Part shown: in pieces, positions 1-10,858 of the stretch | Layout: every line of letters starts with the position of its first letter | How positions within the stretch are numbered: position 1 is the stretch's first letter | From: Mesostigma viride | Taxonomy: Eukaryota; Streptophyta; Mesostigmatophyceae; Mesostigmatales; Mesostigmataceae | Assembly: GCA_009746045.1 (NCBI GenBank) | Contig: RPFO01000015.1 | Location: 2,840,932 to 2,904,931, forward strand | Reading direction: 5' to 3' | DNA: 64,000 nt | Made by a program: the position numbers and the translations under genes | The notes under the pieces: model-generated | The model's database searches: none | Seen by the model: the letters and a program-made list of their open reading frames with translations, nothing else | What the model was told of the DNA's origin: nothing

Positions 1-722
1 TTAACTTTCTCAATAAATTCCGCATGTGCGGCTTCATCATCAGACTGTGCAAAGTGTGTGTTGTGAAAGCATTGTTCTATAGCAGGGGAGGCAAAAGCAC
101 CCTCTTGCACCATCATATTGTCGCAATTAGAGTAGTTGGAGCGTCTAGCTAACGCCTCAGCAAGGATATTCAAACGCGGCACGCGACGGTACACAAGGGG
201 ATCAATAAGGTGGTCATCAGGCACGAGGGACAGTTCCTTGTCCTCGGCTGAGAGCCCTCTTTTCGTTAATCATGGGACAGGTCCTCGCCCACCCCACAGG
301 GCATGCAGTTAAGGCAGGCACGTCAGCTCAGCTCATTTGGGTTTTACCAAATTAAGCTGAGTGGCCAGCCGCCATGGTGGCGCCGGAGATTGTGGCACGC
401 AGACGCGACAAAAGCATCGTCTTGCACCATCATATTGTCGCAATTAGATTAGTTGGAGCGTCTAGCTAACGCCCCAGCAAGGATATTCAAACGCGGCACG
501 CGACGGTACACAAGGGGATCAATAAGGTGGTCATCAGGCACGAGGGACAGTTCCTTGTCCTCGGCTGAGAGCCCTCATTTCGTTACTCAAAGAGACTACC
601 TCCATCTGCAAAGGATTATTTTCATTTCAGCAAAGAGAGACGGTGTGCAGTTTTCTGGGGAAGACTAGCACACATAGTGGCCTGATCAACCATTAAGTCT
701 TTCAGATTAGACCGTTGCAACT
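1..722 (+). repeat. Probable 5' LTR region of the Ty3-like methyltransferase element
   Basis: No gene is seen here. The stretch ends in AACT at 719-722, directly followed by a TGG-starting primer-binding-like site, which is how an LTR ends. Two other LTR families in this window also end in AACT. Inside, positions 92-268 are repeated almost exactly at 409-585 (offset 317 bp), so the region carries a partial tandem duplication. The left border of the LTR is not visible and may lie outside the window. LTR assignment is inference from position and ending; the duplication is read directly. Confidence 0.5.
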
Positions 723-740
723 TGGTAGTGGTTGTGGCAG
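723..740 (+). other. Possible primer-binding site
   Basis: Starts TGGTAGTGG directly after the AACT end of the putative LTR. tRNA primer-binding sites of LTR elements usually start with TGG, the complement of the tRNA CCA end. The matching tRNA was not identified. Confidence 0.4.
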
Positions 741-857
741 TTTATGTCATATCACACTAGGTCTGTCACAGCGTTTTTGGCAAGCCACGCAGGCTGTGCC
801 AACACGGGCGTCGACACCGACGGGCAGGAGCTCTCCAGGGTCGATACCACCATCAAC

Positions 858-1008
858 ATGTCAGGAACTGATCCCACAGCATCAGGCAGTGGTGGGTCAG
901 CGCCGGCAGCTACGGGCGGTCAAGCAACTGACCCGCCCAGCGGTCGTCTCGGCACTAGTGCGGACACCGCTTTGTTAGGTAATGGAATGCCTTCCCTTTC
1001 TTCGGCAG
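858..1008 (+). CDS. Gag N-terminal stretch of the Ty3-like element
   Basis: An ATG at 858 opens a Ser/Gly/Thr/Ala-rich, low-complexity reading frame (begins MSGTDPTASG) that runs to the LINE insertion point. Placed about 120 bases after the primer site, as expected for the start of gag. The stretch ends in the 11-bp target duplication TTCTTCGGCAG (998-1008), which recurs at 4404-4414 where gag sequence resumes after the LINE. Function as gag is inferred from position and from the coiled-coil and capsid-like region downstream. Confidence 0.5.
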
Positions 1009-1065
1009 TGCCTTCCCTTTCCATCTCCGCCCCCACCCCCGCCTGCACCCCCCTTTTCGGTCAAC

Positions 1066-2300
1066 GCGCGCCCTTGGTCATCGCCACCTTCAACGCCCGC
1101 ACGCTCCAGCCCGACGCTGACCGCTGTCACTGCCTGCGCAGTGACGACTGTCAGTGCCATCGAGTATCCAATCTTATTGGTTTCTGCATCGACAATAATA
1201 TCGCCATCCTGGGAATCCAAGAACACAGGCGCACTGCATCGGCCCGCGGATCAACTGCCCTTGCTGCTGACGACATCGACGGCTGGCGGTTCTACTACGG
1301 AGGCGGCGACGGCACCGGGAACGGGGGCGTCGGTCTCCTCTGCTCCCTGCTCGCCGTACGCCACATGGGCGAACCCCAGCTGGTCAACGCTCGGCTCCTT
1401 GTGGCCACTTTTCATTCGATGGAGGGCCACTCGACCTACGCCCTGACGGTGGGCGTTGGTTACGCACCCTACTCCGGCCACCCAGAACAAGACCGCAAGG
1501 ACTTCTTTGCAGCGCTGGAGAACCTGGCGAACGGCATCCCTGGTCGCAACTACCTCGCTCTGCTGTTGGACGCCAACGCCACGCTACCACCGGGTACTAG
1601 CGGATGTCAGCACGCCCCCAACGGTACGGTCTCCAATGCCAACACTGAACTTTTTGCTGATTTGCTTACGACATGCGATTTGGTCACTGCCAACACCCGC
1701 TTTCCACATAGTCCAGATGCTTTGGTCACACACACCTCGCCAACTGGCACTGAACGCTGCATCGACTATGTTGTAATGCGCAAGCGTCATCAAGGCTCTG
1801 TGCTAGCTGCTCGCTCGCATGTGATCCCCTTGGTGCGCTCCGATCATCGCATCGTCACCGCCCGCATCCGCCTGCGATTCCCCTCGCCCTTTCGTAAGCA
1901 CGTGGCACCACCTGATTTGCGCACACTTCAGTTGCTTGAGAAATCTGACGACGCTCTGGAGGACTTCCCTGAAAAACGCGCCCACAAGCGCGCGGCAGAG
2001 GCGTTCGTCGACGCGCTGGACATCCCGGCCAGCCACGCCCAGCTGTTCGCTGCCGGCCCGGCATCAGCCCTTCGGCACCTCGCTGACAAGCCGCCCGCGG
2101 CCGGGGCCCTGCTGCCCCCCCGCCGCCCGCCCCGCTTCACCAGCCTGCACCGGCTCCCCGCCGTCATCCAGGCCCGGCAAGTCCTGCGCGACAACAACGA
2201 CCCCGCCCGCTACGCCCGCCTCAAAGCCGATTACCACTCGGCCATCCGGCAGGCGACCAAGGAGCAGGAGGACCTTCATGTCCGCGAGTACTTCGCCCAC
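1066..2300 (+). CDS. LINE AP-like endonuclease domain
   Basis: The frame reads through the hallmarks of apurinic-type LINE endonucleases: ATFNART near the start, GIQEHR (catalytic Gln-Glu), LLLDANA, ERCIDYV and the closing SDHRIVTARI. This domain nicks target DNA to prime reverse transcription. It is followed by a basic/Ala-rich linker ending around VREYFAHL near 2300, after which the reading frame continues in another phase. The window shows no plausible start codon of its own, since the open frame continues upstream into gag of the host element. Confidence 0.85.
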
Positions 2301-4305
2301 CTCACTGGACCAGCACGGCAAGTACGCCTGGACCCGCCTGCGTCACGCCCAACGGCCCGCCGGCGGCGCGCAGCCGGCGCCGCGGACGCTCGCTGGCTCA
2401 CCGCAGCAGCAGCTAGACCAGTGGTATTCCTCCCAGTCCCGGCTGCTCGGCGCCCCCCCGCCGCCTCCGCCGCTTGGCCCTCTGGCGGCCGCACGCCTGG
2501 CAGTAGCGCCTGCGGACGTCCCTGCGCCGCCCACGCCGCCCGCCGCTGAGCAGGACTACACGTACCCAGCCCTGACGGAACCCCTGGCCGACCCCAACGA
2601 GCTCCCGCCGTTCACCGAGCTCGAGCTGAGCACCGCCGCCAAGCAACTCCGCTTCTACGCCGCCGTTGGACCTGACCAGCTCCCAGCCCCGGTGATTAAA
2701 CTGACGGCGCTCACGGGGTTCCTGCTTGACGTCTGCAACCGGATCCTGCTTGCCGACGCGCCGCCGATTCCTGAGTGGCAGCACAGCTACCGTATTACGC
2801 TGTACAAAAACAAAGGTTCCCCTGACGACCCCGCCAACTACAGAGGAGTCTGCATCCAGAGCGCCGCACTCAAGTTGTTCATGCGCATGATCCTCAACCG
2901 CCTTCGTTCTGCTCTCGACTGTCACCTTGGGGAAAGTCAAATGGGCTTCCGTCCTGGGCGCAACACCGTCATGGCCATCTTCGTCGCGCGCCGCCTCTTC
3001 GAGGAAATCGCTCTCCTGCAACCTGGTGAGTTTCCCGCCATCCTGATCTTCGTCGACTTCATCAAGGCTTTTGATTCTGTCCTCTGGGACGCTCTATGGG
3101 CTGTACTTGCTCGCGCTCGCGTCCCCACTCCCCTGATTACCGTCATCCGCACGCTGTATGAGGGGTCGACCACTTCGGTGCGCACTCAACACGGCATTAC
3201 CCCGCCCTGCCCACTGCAGACCGGCGTCTGGCAGGGTTGCGTCCTGTCGCCGTACCTGTTTATTATTGTCGTGGATTATGTTATGCGCCAGGCACGTGCT
3301 CGCTTTGCTAGCATTGCAGGCCGTGCCCCTGGCGTATCGATCACGATCGAGCTTGGGGAAGGGGGGCCGACTAACCAGCAGAATTTACTAGCTGACCTCA
3401 TTTATGCCGACGACATCACGCTCATCGAGAAGCCGGAGTCTGCCCAACTTTGGCTGGACTGCCTGGCGCTCGAGGCTCGGGCGGTTGGTCTAGAAATCAG
3501 CCCCAAAACGGAGGCCCTGGCCCTCGGCATGGCAGGGCCCCCACCCACACTCCGCCTCTTAGACGATGCCGAGGTCAACTACCCTCCTTCAGGCCGCTTC
3601 AAGCTGCTCGGCAGTTGGCTTCCCGACTGCGAGGACGACATGAGGACACGGATCGGCATGGCGTGGGCGCACCTCCATGACCACCGCCGCGGGTGGAGCA
3701 ACCCCGCCCTACCCCGGATCGTCAAGCGTGACCTCTTCAAGGTCGTCATTCTGACGATCCTGACCTACGGCGCCGAGACGTGGACACTGACGCAGGAGCT
3801 GGAGCAACGACTCGACGGCACCGTCACCAAGATGCTGCGCCAGGCCCTTAACATCCCCCTTGTTTTGCACATTAGTAATGAGGATTTGTACGCTGATTTG
3901 CCCTATGTTTCCCACATTATTAGGCACAGGCGCCTGGGCCTAGCCGGGCACCTGGCCCGCAGAGATCAGGTAGATACATCAGATAGACTAGCTGGCACCA
4001 AGCCCGCCCAGCCTGGGCGATATGTCCTCACCTGGCGTGCCCCCGGCCGCGCGCGGCAGGGCCGCCACCCGTGGACTTTCCGTGATAGACTCGGCATGGA
4101 CATGTGCTACCCTAGACGTGACGGGCTCACCCCCGGGCAGCCTCCTGGTTTGTCTGTAATATGGAGGCAGATGGTGCGCAAGGATAGATGGCAAGTAGTG
4201 ATGAAGGAGACCACCCCCAAGCCTGTGGGGGCTCCGCGTGTGACCAAGTATGGCATTCATAGCGATTCGGGCCGCGGTGCCCACACCCCTGTAACTAGGA
4301 CCTAG
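2296..4305 (+). CDS. LINE reverse transcriptase
   Basis: Contains ordered RT motifs: GPDQLPAPVIK, WQHSYRITLYKNKG, YRGVCIQS, MGFRPGRNT, FVDFIKAFDSV (catalytic Asp), QTGVWQGCVLSPYLF and LIYADDITLI (YADD active site), then the thumb-like region with LLGSWLPD and YGAETWTLT. The last is characteristic of RTE/CR1-like LINEs. It copies element RNA at the nicked target. The frame stays open for over 650 codons to a stop at 4303-4305. It differs in phase from the endonuclease; the shift lies near 2300, where both frames read coherently. The real protein would be one polyprotein. Confidence 0.9.
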   Translation, partial: PTSLDQHGKYAWTRLRHAQRPAGGAQPAPRTLAGSPQQQLDQWYSSQSRLLGAPPPPPPLGPLAAARLAVAPADVPAPPTPPAAEQDYTYPALTEPLADPNELPPFTELELSTAAKQLRFYAAVGPDQLPAPVIKLTALTGFLLDVCNRILLADAPPIPEWQHSYRITLYKNKGSPDDPANYRGVCIQSAALKLFMRMILNRLRSALDCHLGESQMGFRPGRNTVMAIFVARRLFEEIALLQPGEFPAILIFVDFIKAFDSVLWDALWAVLARARVPTPLITVIRTLYEGSTTSVRTQHGITPPCPLQTGVWQGCVLSPYLFIIVVDYVMRQARARFASIAGRAPGVSITIELGEGGPTNQQNLLADLIYADDITLIEKPESAQLWLDCLALEARAVGLEISPKTEALALGMAGPPPTLRLLDDAEVNYPPSGRFKLLGSWLPDCEDDMRTRIGMAWAHLHDHRRGWSNPALPRIVKRDLFKVVILTILTYGAETWTLTQELEQRLDGTVTKMLRQALNIPLVLHISNEDLYADLPYVSHIIRHRRLGLAGHLARRDQVDTSDRLAGTKPAQPGRYVLTWRAPGRARQGRHPWTFRDRLGMDMCYPRRDGLTPGQPPGLSVIWRQMVRKDRWQVVMKETTPKPVGAPRVTKYGIHSDSGRGAHTPVTRT

Positions 4306-4403
4306 ATAGCTTATACCATCCATTCCATCGATCCCATGTTCCCCTCCCACTGAGGACTTATGCTCACGTGACGCAGTCACGTGTCTATTAATTAATTAAT
4401 TAA

Positions 4404-6051
4404 TTCTTCGGCAGGGGACGGTGGTGCTCTTACCCAAGTGCTGCGCCTGCTGCAAGAGCAAGCGACAGAGCTGGCGGCACTCCGAGCTCAGCAAGCGACG
4501 CAGTTATCGCAACAGGCGACGCTTGTTGAAGAAACTGTGCGACTTGCTTTGGAGCGCGCGGAATCTACGGCTGAAGCGAGGCGTGCTACGGAGCGCGCTG
4601 AGCAACGGCGGCAGGCGGAGGCAACCACGGAAGCTGCACGCGCCTGCCAAGCTGCGGCCCAACGCGACGCCGAGGCCAGGCAGGCTGCCGACGAGGAGGC
4701 CGCTGCCGAAGAAGCGCGGCGACATGAGGCGCTGCGCGACCAACGCGGGCACTTCGACGAAGAGCGCAGTGGGACAGGTCCACTACGCAACGTTGAACCC
4801 AGCCAGCCACGCGTCGGACCAAGCGGTCAACGGCGGGGCGACGGGGAAATGGCGCAGGATGACGAGCTGCAGCCGAACGTCGGTCGGGTAGGCACCCCGC
4901 CCGGTCGACTGCCGACGCATCTTATACGCTGGGGGGGAACCTACGGGCACCCAACCAAGGCACGTTATCGTGGCGCGGCGGGTATGGTGCAGCCCCCAGG
5001 GGGGGGAGCATCAGGTGGCTTGTTTAGTACAGGTCGGCCACCCATCACGGCGGCAGCAACGCCGTTGGGTGGCACCGCAGGGCGGCCCAGGCTTGGCGGC
5101 ACTCGGTCAGACTTCGGCTGGGGCCAAGTCGATCGGGAGGTAGCCAGCATACCATGGGGTGAGGGCGACGACGTCCAGCGACCCCACCGCATGCCGTACG
5201 GCGTGCATGGCGAATCCACTCGTGTGCCATCGCTGCCCAAGGTGGAGCTTCGCGAGAAGTTCACCTCAGCAGGCACGGGTGCGACGTTAGAGGAAGCCTA
5301 TGAGCTCTTCCGAGCGCATTGTAACACTTATCGTTATGCCTCGGGGTATCCTCTTCGCCATGAGATGGTGATGGATTTTACTCACCTCTTTTTCCATGAC
5401 CTGACCAAGAAGAAGGTCCAGGTTTTGGTCCAGCATTACCGAGCGCTCGTGGACCGGTGTCATCGCACGGACATCTGGTTTGCGCTCACGGACATGGGCA
5501 CACCGGATCTCGACTCGATCATCTACGATGTCGACCCGGCAGAGCAGCTGTGGCAGCAACTGCGGCTGGAGTACCCAGTTGAGCACGTCAAGGCCATCGC
5601 GGAATGGAATGGAGCGTTCACCGTCGCCGAGGGTGAGGATCCGGCTTTCTCCCTTGACCGGCTCCTCGCGCTTGCGGGCAAAGTGCCTGATTATACGCAG
5701 ACCAAGGCTTACCGGTTATGGCGGAGTGCAGTGCCCCTGCTGGCCATCGATCTTCCGGAGCCGCCCGGTGGGGAGTGGACTTTGGTGACTCTCTGTGCAG
5801 CATTCAAGCGGCTGCTCAGGAAGCGTGCGGAAGGCGAGAAGGGTATCTCGTCTGAGCTGGCTGAGATGCGCAAGAAGATGGCTGAGATGGAGAAGGCCAT
5901 CGCGGTCAAGGGTGGCCAGCGGCTGCCTGGTGCGGGGCGCGGTGAATATGTCGGCACTCAGGGTGGTGGCAACGCCGGTCACGGGGGCAGCGGCGGTAGC
6001 GGTCAGGGTGGCAGCGGCGGTGTCAGTCGTGGTGGCGGCGGCAGTGGCTAC
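4404..6051 (+). CDS. Gag central stretch of the Ty3-like element
   Basis: Open frame with three zones: an Ala/Glu/Arg/Gln-rich coiled coil (about 4440-4790), a Pro/Gly/Arg-rich linker, and a globular capsid-like region (about 5240-5800; LREKFTSAGTGATLEEAYEL, then MVMDFTHLFFHDLTKK) ending in a second short coiled coil (LAEMRKKMAEMEKA) and a Gly/Ser-rich tail. This is the usual build of a retroelement capsid precursor. The tail meets the 29.3-kb insertion at 6051; gag sequence with the CCHC knuckle is found again after 35342. Family-level assignment is by architecture, not by a recognised motif. Confidence 0.65.
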
Positions 6052-6171
6052 CCCTAAGCACACCTGGAATTGTACTACATTTTTCAAATTGTACTTCAGT
6101 TTTGAAAGTTGCATTTTCATGCATTTAAAGTTTCAACTAAAGTCTTTGAGGAAAAAAAAGTTCGTCGGCGG

Positions 6172-7000
6172 CCGTGGCACCGTTGCACCGTTGCACCGTT
6201 GCACCGTTGCACCTCAAATTGCATATATGCACACACCTTTGCACATGCAATTGTTATCCATGGGATTTATGTAGCAGGTGGATGGGTAATGCAAGGGTTA
6301 CCTAGATGCTCATGACACCGTGCCACCGTGGCGCCGTTGCACCGTTGCACCGTTGCACCGTTGCACCGTTGCACCGTTGCACCGTTGCACCGTTGCACCG
6401 TTGCACCTCAAATTGCATATAAACACACACCTTTGCACATACAATGGTTATCCATTGGGATTTATCAAGGGTAATGGGTCATGCAAGGGTTACCTAGACA
6501 TGCTCATGACACCGTTGCATCGTGGCATCGTGCCACCGTGCCACCGTGGCACCGTGGCACCGTTGCACCGTTGCACCGTTGCACCGTTGCACCGTTGCAC
6601 CGTTGCACCGTTGCACCGTTGCACCTCAAATTGCATATATGCACACACCTTTGCACATGCAATTGTTATCCATGGGTTTTATGTAGGTGGATGGGTCATG
6701 CAAGGGTTACCTAGATGCTCATGACACCATGGCACCGTGGCATCGTGCCACCGTGCCACCGTGCCACTGTGCCACCTCAAAAGTTGCATATAAACACACA
6801 TATTTGCACATGCAATGGTTATCCATTGGGATTTATCAAGGGTAATGGGTCATGCAAGGGTTACCTAGACATGCTCATGACACCGTTGCATTGTGGCATC
6901 GTGCCACCGTGCCACCGTGCCACCGTGCCACCGTGCCACCGTTGCACCGTTGCACCGTGGCACCGTTGCACCGTTGCACCGTTGCACCGTTGCACCTCAA
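6172..7000 (+). repeat. Higher-order repeat of CACCGTTG octamers
   Basis: Four units of roughly 210-260 bp. Each has a run of CACCGTTG (partly CACCGTGC) octamers, then a shared AT-rich segment beginning CTCAAATTGCATATAAACAC and ending CTAGATGCTCATGACACC. The octamer reads open in several frames, which explains the histidine/proline/leucine-rich spurious ORFs. A fifth partial unit continues after the LINE at 9101. The segment lies just inside the left end of the 29.3-kb block and mirrors an inverted array at its right end. Confidence 0.9.
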
Positions 7001-7012
7001 ATTGCATATAAA

Positions 7013-9100
7013 TTAAAAATATAATTACTTACAGCAGAGTGAAATCACTCAAACCAAAGCAAACGCCCAGCTATAAACCTATATACAGAGCCATGTCAAA
7101 GCTCTATACTACGATAAGACCAATGGAAACGCCTAACGGGAGGAACCTAATAGCCCTGCTGCACCGCAAAATCAGCCCGCGTACGGCGGAGCATGATGTC
7201 CGCCATGGCCCGAGTCAGCGCCACCGACAAGCGCTGACGCCAATATGACGTCCAGGTCCGCGCCGACCATGGGGCCCGCTGGCCCTCCAGGTCCAGCCGG
7301 TCCTCCCGGAGCCGGCAACACTCCTTGAAGAAGGCGGAGGTCAGGGGCCCCATGGCCCCAAACTCCTCCAGGACAAAGGGCACCACACGATGGTGCCCGA
7401 CGTCGCCGTAGGCCAGGAGCTTGGCCCGCTCCGCCCGGTCCGCCGTGTAACCTGCCGTGAGGGAGGCCCCAGCCACGTGGCTAAGAGCCAAGGGCCGCGC
7501 CACCGAAACGTCAATAAGCAGATGCCGGCCACCCCCCTCAAAGTCCAGCACCACGATGTCAGGCCGGTGGTTGGGGGAATAGAAGGCAGCGCCATCCGCA
7601 TCCTCGGACCGGATGTTCGCGTGGGGGAAAACCGACCGAATCATGGCGAGCACCACCGTCAGGAGGACAGTGTGCAAATACAAATACCAATTCTGATTCT
7701 GTTGGCCCCCCATGCAGGCAAGGTAGTGAGTCCCCGTGGGATCCAGCGGCTGCCCACAGCTACCACAAGGCCGCCCGGCCGGAACAAGAGGCTGCGGGGC
7801 AAATAGCTGGTGCCGGAGCGCCACCGAGTAGTGGCTGGGAGCCAAGGCGAATGGGGGGGCCATGGGAAGAGCACGAAGGTACGCCGAGCCCACACTCCGC
7901 AAGGAAAGCGAGAACAGCCACGCACGTCCCTGGGCGTTGAGGTCCGCGAAAAGAGCAATCCAATCAGCCGTGTGCAGAATACCCGCGTAGGTTTTCTGGT
8001 GTTTATCGATGACGCGAGCAGGGAATGCGGCGGGAGATTGAACGGAGGCGACCGAGGGAGTGCCGCGAGGGAGGTGGCGCTGTACCGCCTGAGCGGCACG
8101 GACGGGAGAACAGGCCTGCTGGATCTCAGCATAGGCCTCCTGGATGGCGGTGACGAAGGGCAAAGGGCTGCTGGGGTCCAGGAGGTCAGGCGCTGCCGTT
8201 GCCAAAAGGGGCAGGAGCCGGCAGCTTTCCGCCCACGACTGAGCGACGGAGCCCAAAAAGGCTGCTGGGGCCAGCCGGGCGGCACGAGTCAGACCGCAGC
8301 CACCCATCCGTGCAGGCAGGGAGGCAATGCGAATAGCATGTGGCGGGAGGTCGGGGCCCGGGACCAGCTGCGCCAAGGCCGACTGGATGCGTTCGTCGTG
8401 GCCCTCGGCGGCCAGCCGGACCTGAGACGGAAGAGCGCCCCGGAGCCAGTGAACGACGCGCGGGTGAGCGCAAAACCACAGAAGCAGACCCTTGGTCTGC
8501 GAATCATGAAGGCGCGCAATCAAGGGCAGTACCTCAGTGCGTGCCTCGAGGGCGGCCCGCAGAGCATCGATGACAAACGCGGGGTCGCCAACCGGAACGC
8601 CGAGGACATCCAACCCATGGAGGCGCTCGTCCCGGCCCAAGAGCTGGGGCGGAAAGCCGGAGCAATCACCTTGGGGCGAGTACACCGCGCACTTGGCAAG
8701 GGTCAACTGGAGGTTGATGTCGGCCACCGCGGTCTGCAGTGCCAGCAGAGCCGCGGTGGTGTCCGGCACAGGGCCCAGCAGGTAGATATCATCCAAGTAG
8801 GCCTGAATAGCGACCGCCGGGTGGGCAGCATGGACCGCTTGGAGGCAACCCTGGAGGGGGGCGGCAAAGTACAGGGGTCCCAGGGGGTCCCCTTGCTGGG
8901 TGCCCGACCGCGACAGCAGGCCGCCGCGAGTGCCGTCCTCCATGATGTGAACCAGTTGGCCGGGCTGGCCGTAGCACACGGCTGTCCAAGCGTACAAGTC
9001 CTCGAAGGACTCCATGACGGCCGCAAACATGCTGGCGCGGGACAGACTGTTGAACGCGTTGTGGCAGTCGACCTTGACGACAGCGTGGGTGGGCCTCGAG
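7013..9100 (-). mobile_element. 5'-truncated LINE with RT and restriction-like endonuclease
   Basis: Flanked by an exact 12-bp target duplication ATTGCATATAAA at 7001-7012 and 9101-9112, both inside the AT-rich part of the octamer repeat, so it jumped into the repeat. The element runs on the minus strand; its 5' end is at 9100, in the middle of the RT domain, so it is 5'-truncated as most LINE copies are. The 3' UTR is 7013-7146. The order RT, CCHC finger, PD-(D/E)XK-like domain matches R2/NeSL-type LINEs, whose single endonuclease is C-terminal. Confidence 0.85.
7147..9100 (-). CDS. Partial LINE reverse transcriptase / restriction-like endonuclease
   Basis: About 650 codons remain. RT motif A VDCHNAFNSLSR, motif B GTQQGDPLGPLYFA and motif C YLDDIYLLG (active-site Asp pair) come first. 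A long thumb/linker follows, then a CCHC finger CGSCGQPLDPTGTHYLAC, then a PD-(D/E)XK-like stretch with RPDIVVLDFEGG and LLIDVSVARP, and a closing helical region. Early RT motifs (fingers) are missing because of 5' truncation. Codons upstream of 9100 in the same open frame come from the octamer repeat and are not part of the gene. The frame is otherwise undisturbed to its stop, so this is a fairly recent copy. Confidence 0.88.
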
Positions 9101-9123
9101 ATTGCATATAAACACACACCTTT

Positions 9124-9196
9124 CCGTTTTTCCGCGTTTTCCGCGGCCCGGCACTGAACGCAAATGGTTTTCACCTTTGCGGAGTGCCTGATCAGA
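9124..9196. mobile_element. 73-bp insertion with 10-bp target duplication
   Basis: The octamer-repeat remnant is interrupted by 73 bp of unrelated GC-rich sequence bracketed by ACACACCTTT at 9114-9123 and 9197-9206. Uninterrupted units of the same repeat show the duplication only once. A 10-bp duplication suggests LINE-mediated insertion; the source of the 73 bp was not recognised. Confidence 0.6.
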
Positions 9197-9265
9197 ACAC
9201 ACCTTTGCACATGCAATTGTTATCCATGGAGCCACCATGCCACCGTGCCACCGTGCCACCTCCAC

Positions 9266-10600
9266 AACGGTATGAAAGTGCCAATAAATGCCCTTATAAG
9301 CCCTACATGGAGCAAATTGAGTCCAAACATGCTAGATATTGGTAGGCAGCATGTCCAGGACACCAGTAGAAGGAATTTGACTTTCCAGAATTTTCCGACA
9401 TCGGTTGGTCTATTTTTGGCATGTCTATTTTTAGCATCTTTCCAGATTTTAATATAAACAAATACCATTTAGTATGCAAATAAAGAGCTCCTGGCCTAAC
9501 TATTTGCAGGTAGGCTAATGCTTATGTCTACCAACTGTGCACCAGGTCCCATGGTCATCTGACCTCATTTGGTGACAAACTGCCACCAAATGCTAGCAAA
9601 AACGCACTGTTTCACCACATCTCATTGCAGTTTCCATAGAAGGTGTGTTCAGTCGAGGCTGGAAATTTGCAATCACATTGCACATCATAAATGTAGACAT
9701 GGCACAAAAAATCAGGTCCATCGTACTGTATTTGGTAACAAAATGCCACCAAATGCTAGCAAAAATGTGAGTTTTTCGCGTTTTTTAGGCACATTTCATG
9801 ACAGTTTTCATACAAGATGTGCTCAGTTGGGGCTGGAAACTTGCAAGCATATTAAATATCATCATTGTAGACATTGCACAAAAATTCAGGTCCGTTGTAC
9901 TTCATTCATTGACAGCTCGCTACCAAATGTGAGAAAAAATGTGCGATTTTTGCATTTCCGCCACATTTCTTGCAGTTTCCCATGCCAGGTGTGCTCAGCT
10001 GAGGCTGAAAACAAGCGCGCATGTTAATCATCATCATTTCAGACATTGTACAAAACTTAATTCAGGTCCATCAAGTGTCATTGGGTTCACTGGTCCATGC
10101 AACACCTGCCAGTTTCCAGCTAATCACTCAACCTTGGATGCAAAGTTCTTTTGTAACGGTATGGCCAACTCCCACCAACTGTGTTGCTAACTGTTCAGAC
10201 CTTGCACAGATAACATAACACAACTTTTGTGACACATAGACAAAGATATATGAATATGAACAGTGGCTAGACATGGCTGTATATATGTGCATGTGGCCAT
10301 GCTCAGGCAATTTTCAAGTAGGGGCTTCTTAGACATAAGAACTGCCAGCTGTCACGTTCGCTAGCATGATCAGTTCAAACCCACAGCATGCACGGTAGTC
10401 GCAAACTCAGCTTGGCAATGTAATAATCTAATCATGCCAGGCATCTTGGCCGTCGGCATGGCTGCGATGTGTTTTGTGCGCCTTGATTCGGTAGCAGCAC
10501 ATGACTTAGCAACCGGCACGCCTGACTAAGGTTGCCACACATGGTCCTCTGCATCACCATGGATGTCCCCATGTCCCTGTCTCTGTTATAGGGGTTCACG
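9266..10600. repeat. About 168-bp tandem repeat and non-coding flank
   Basis: From about 9565 to 10090 three diverged units of about 168 bp follow each other; landmarks are GCCACCAAATGCTAGCAAAAA near 9580 and 9747 and a weaker copy near 9917. They resemble in style, but not clearly in sequence, the 180-bp units at 16500-17460. The rest (9266-9560 and 10190-10600) shows no coding sequence or structure I can name. Confidence 0.6.
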
Positions 10601-10603
10601 TTG

Positions 10604-10858
10604 CTGGCGATGCAGCTTCCAAGTTGGACTAGATCTCCTCAGCCAGCGCTGTGGTGCATAGCCAGACAGCTCATACACTGCATGCTCAGTTGCTACCTCG
10701 AGGTTGCCGGCTTGAAATGTGCCACCAAAGGACTGCACTTGGCCGCCATCATACCTAGCATGAAGAAGCCACTGCACAACCCCGGTGAGCCGCTTGGCCA
10801 CCATACCGCAGTTGTCTTCAACAGATAGTGCAAGGCCAATGGCCTCTTCACAGGCACG
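10604..10858 (-). CDS. Possible coding exon, unknown protein
   Basis: On the minus strand a frame of about 85 codons reads coherently (includes ALSVEDNCGMVAKRLTG and QWLLHARYDGG) and ends at a stop near 10604. Upstream the frame closes next to an AG that could be a splice acceptor. Composition looks protein-like instead of random, with alternating hydrophobic and charged residues. No family recognised. It lies just outside the CACTA-like element at 11288 and could be a decayed transposon or host exon. Confidence 0.25.

Larger units (their letters stand above)
1009..4403 (+). mobile_element. RTE-like LINE retrotransposon inserted in gag
   Basis: Bounded by an 11-bp target-site duplication TTCTTCGGCAG at 998-1008 and 4404-4414. 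The 3' end is a short tandem tail of ATTA units (about 4387-4403) instead of poly(A), typical of RTE-clade LINEs. It encodes an AP-type endonuclease followed by reverse transcriptase. No in-frame Met precedes the endonuclease, so the copy is probably slightly 5'-truncated. One change of frame near 2300 separates the two domains. Clade assignment is inference from domain order, the tail and the C-terminal YGAETWTLT motif. Confidence 0.85.

Noticed and set aside
2413-3021. 202-codon minus-strand ORF and similar frames over the first LINE
   Set aside because: Antisense shadow of a GC-rich coding region.
6109-7011. Histidine/proline/leucine-rich ORFs
   Set aside because: They arise from the CACCGTTG octamer, which is open in all frames.
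7810-9111. 433-codon + strand ORF
   Set aside because: It is the antisense shadow of the LINE reverse transcriptase, which has clear motifs on the minus strand.
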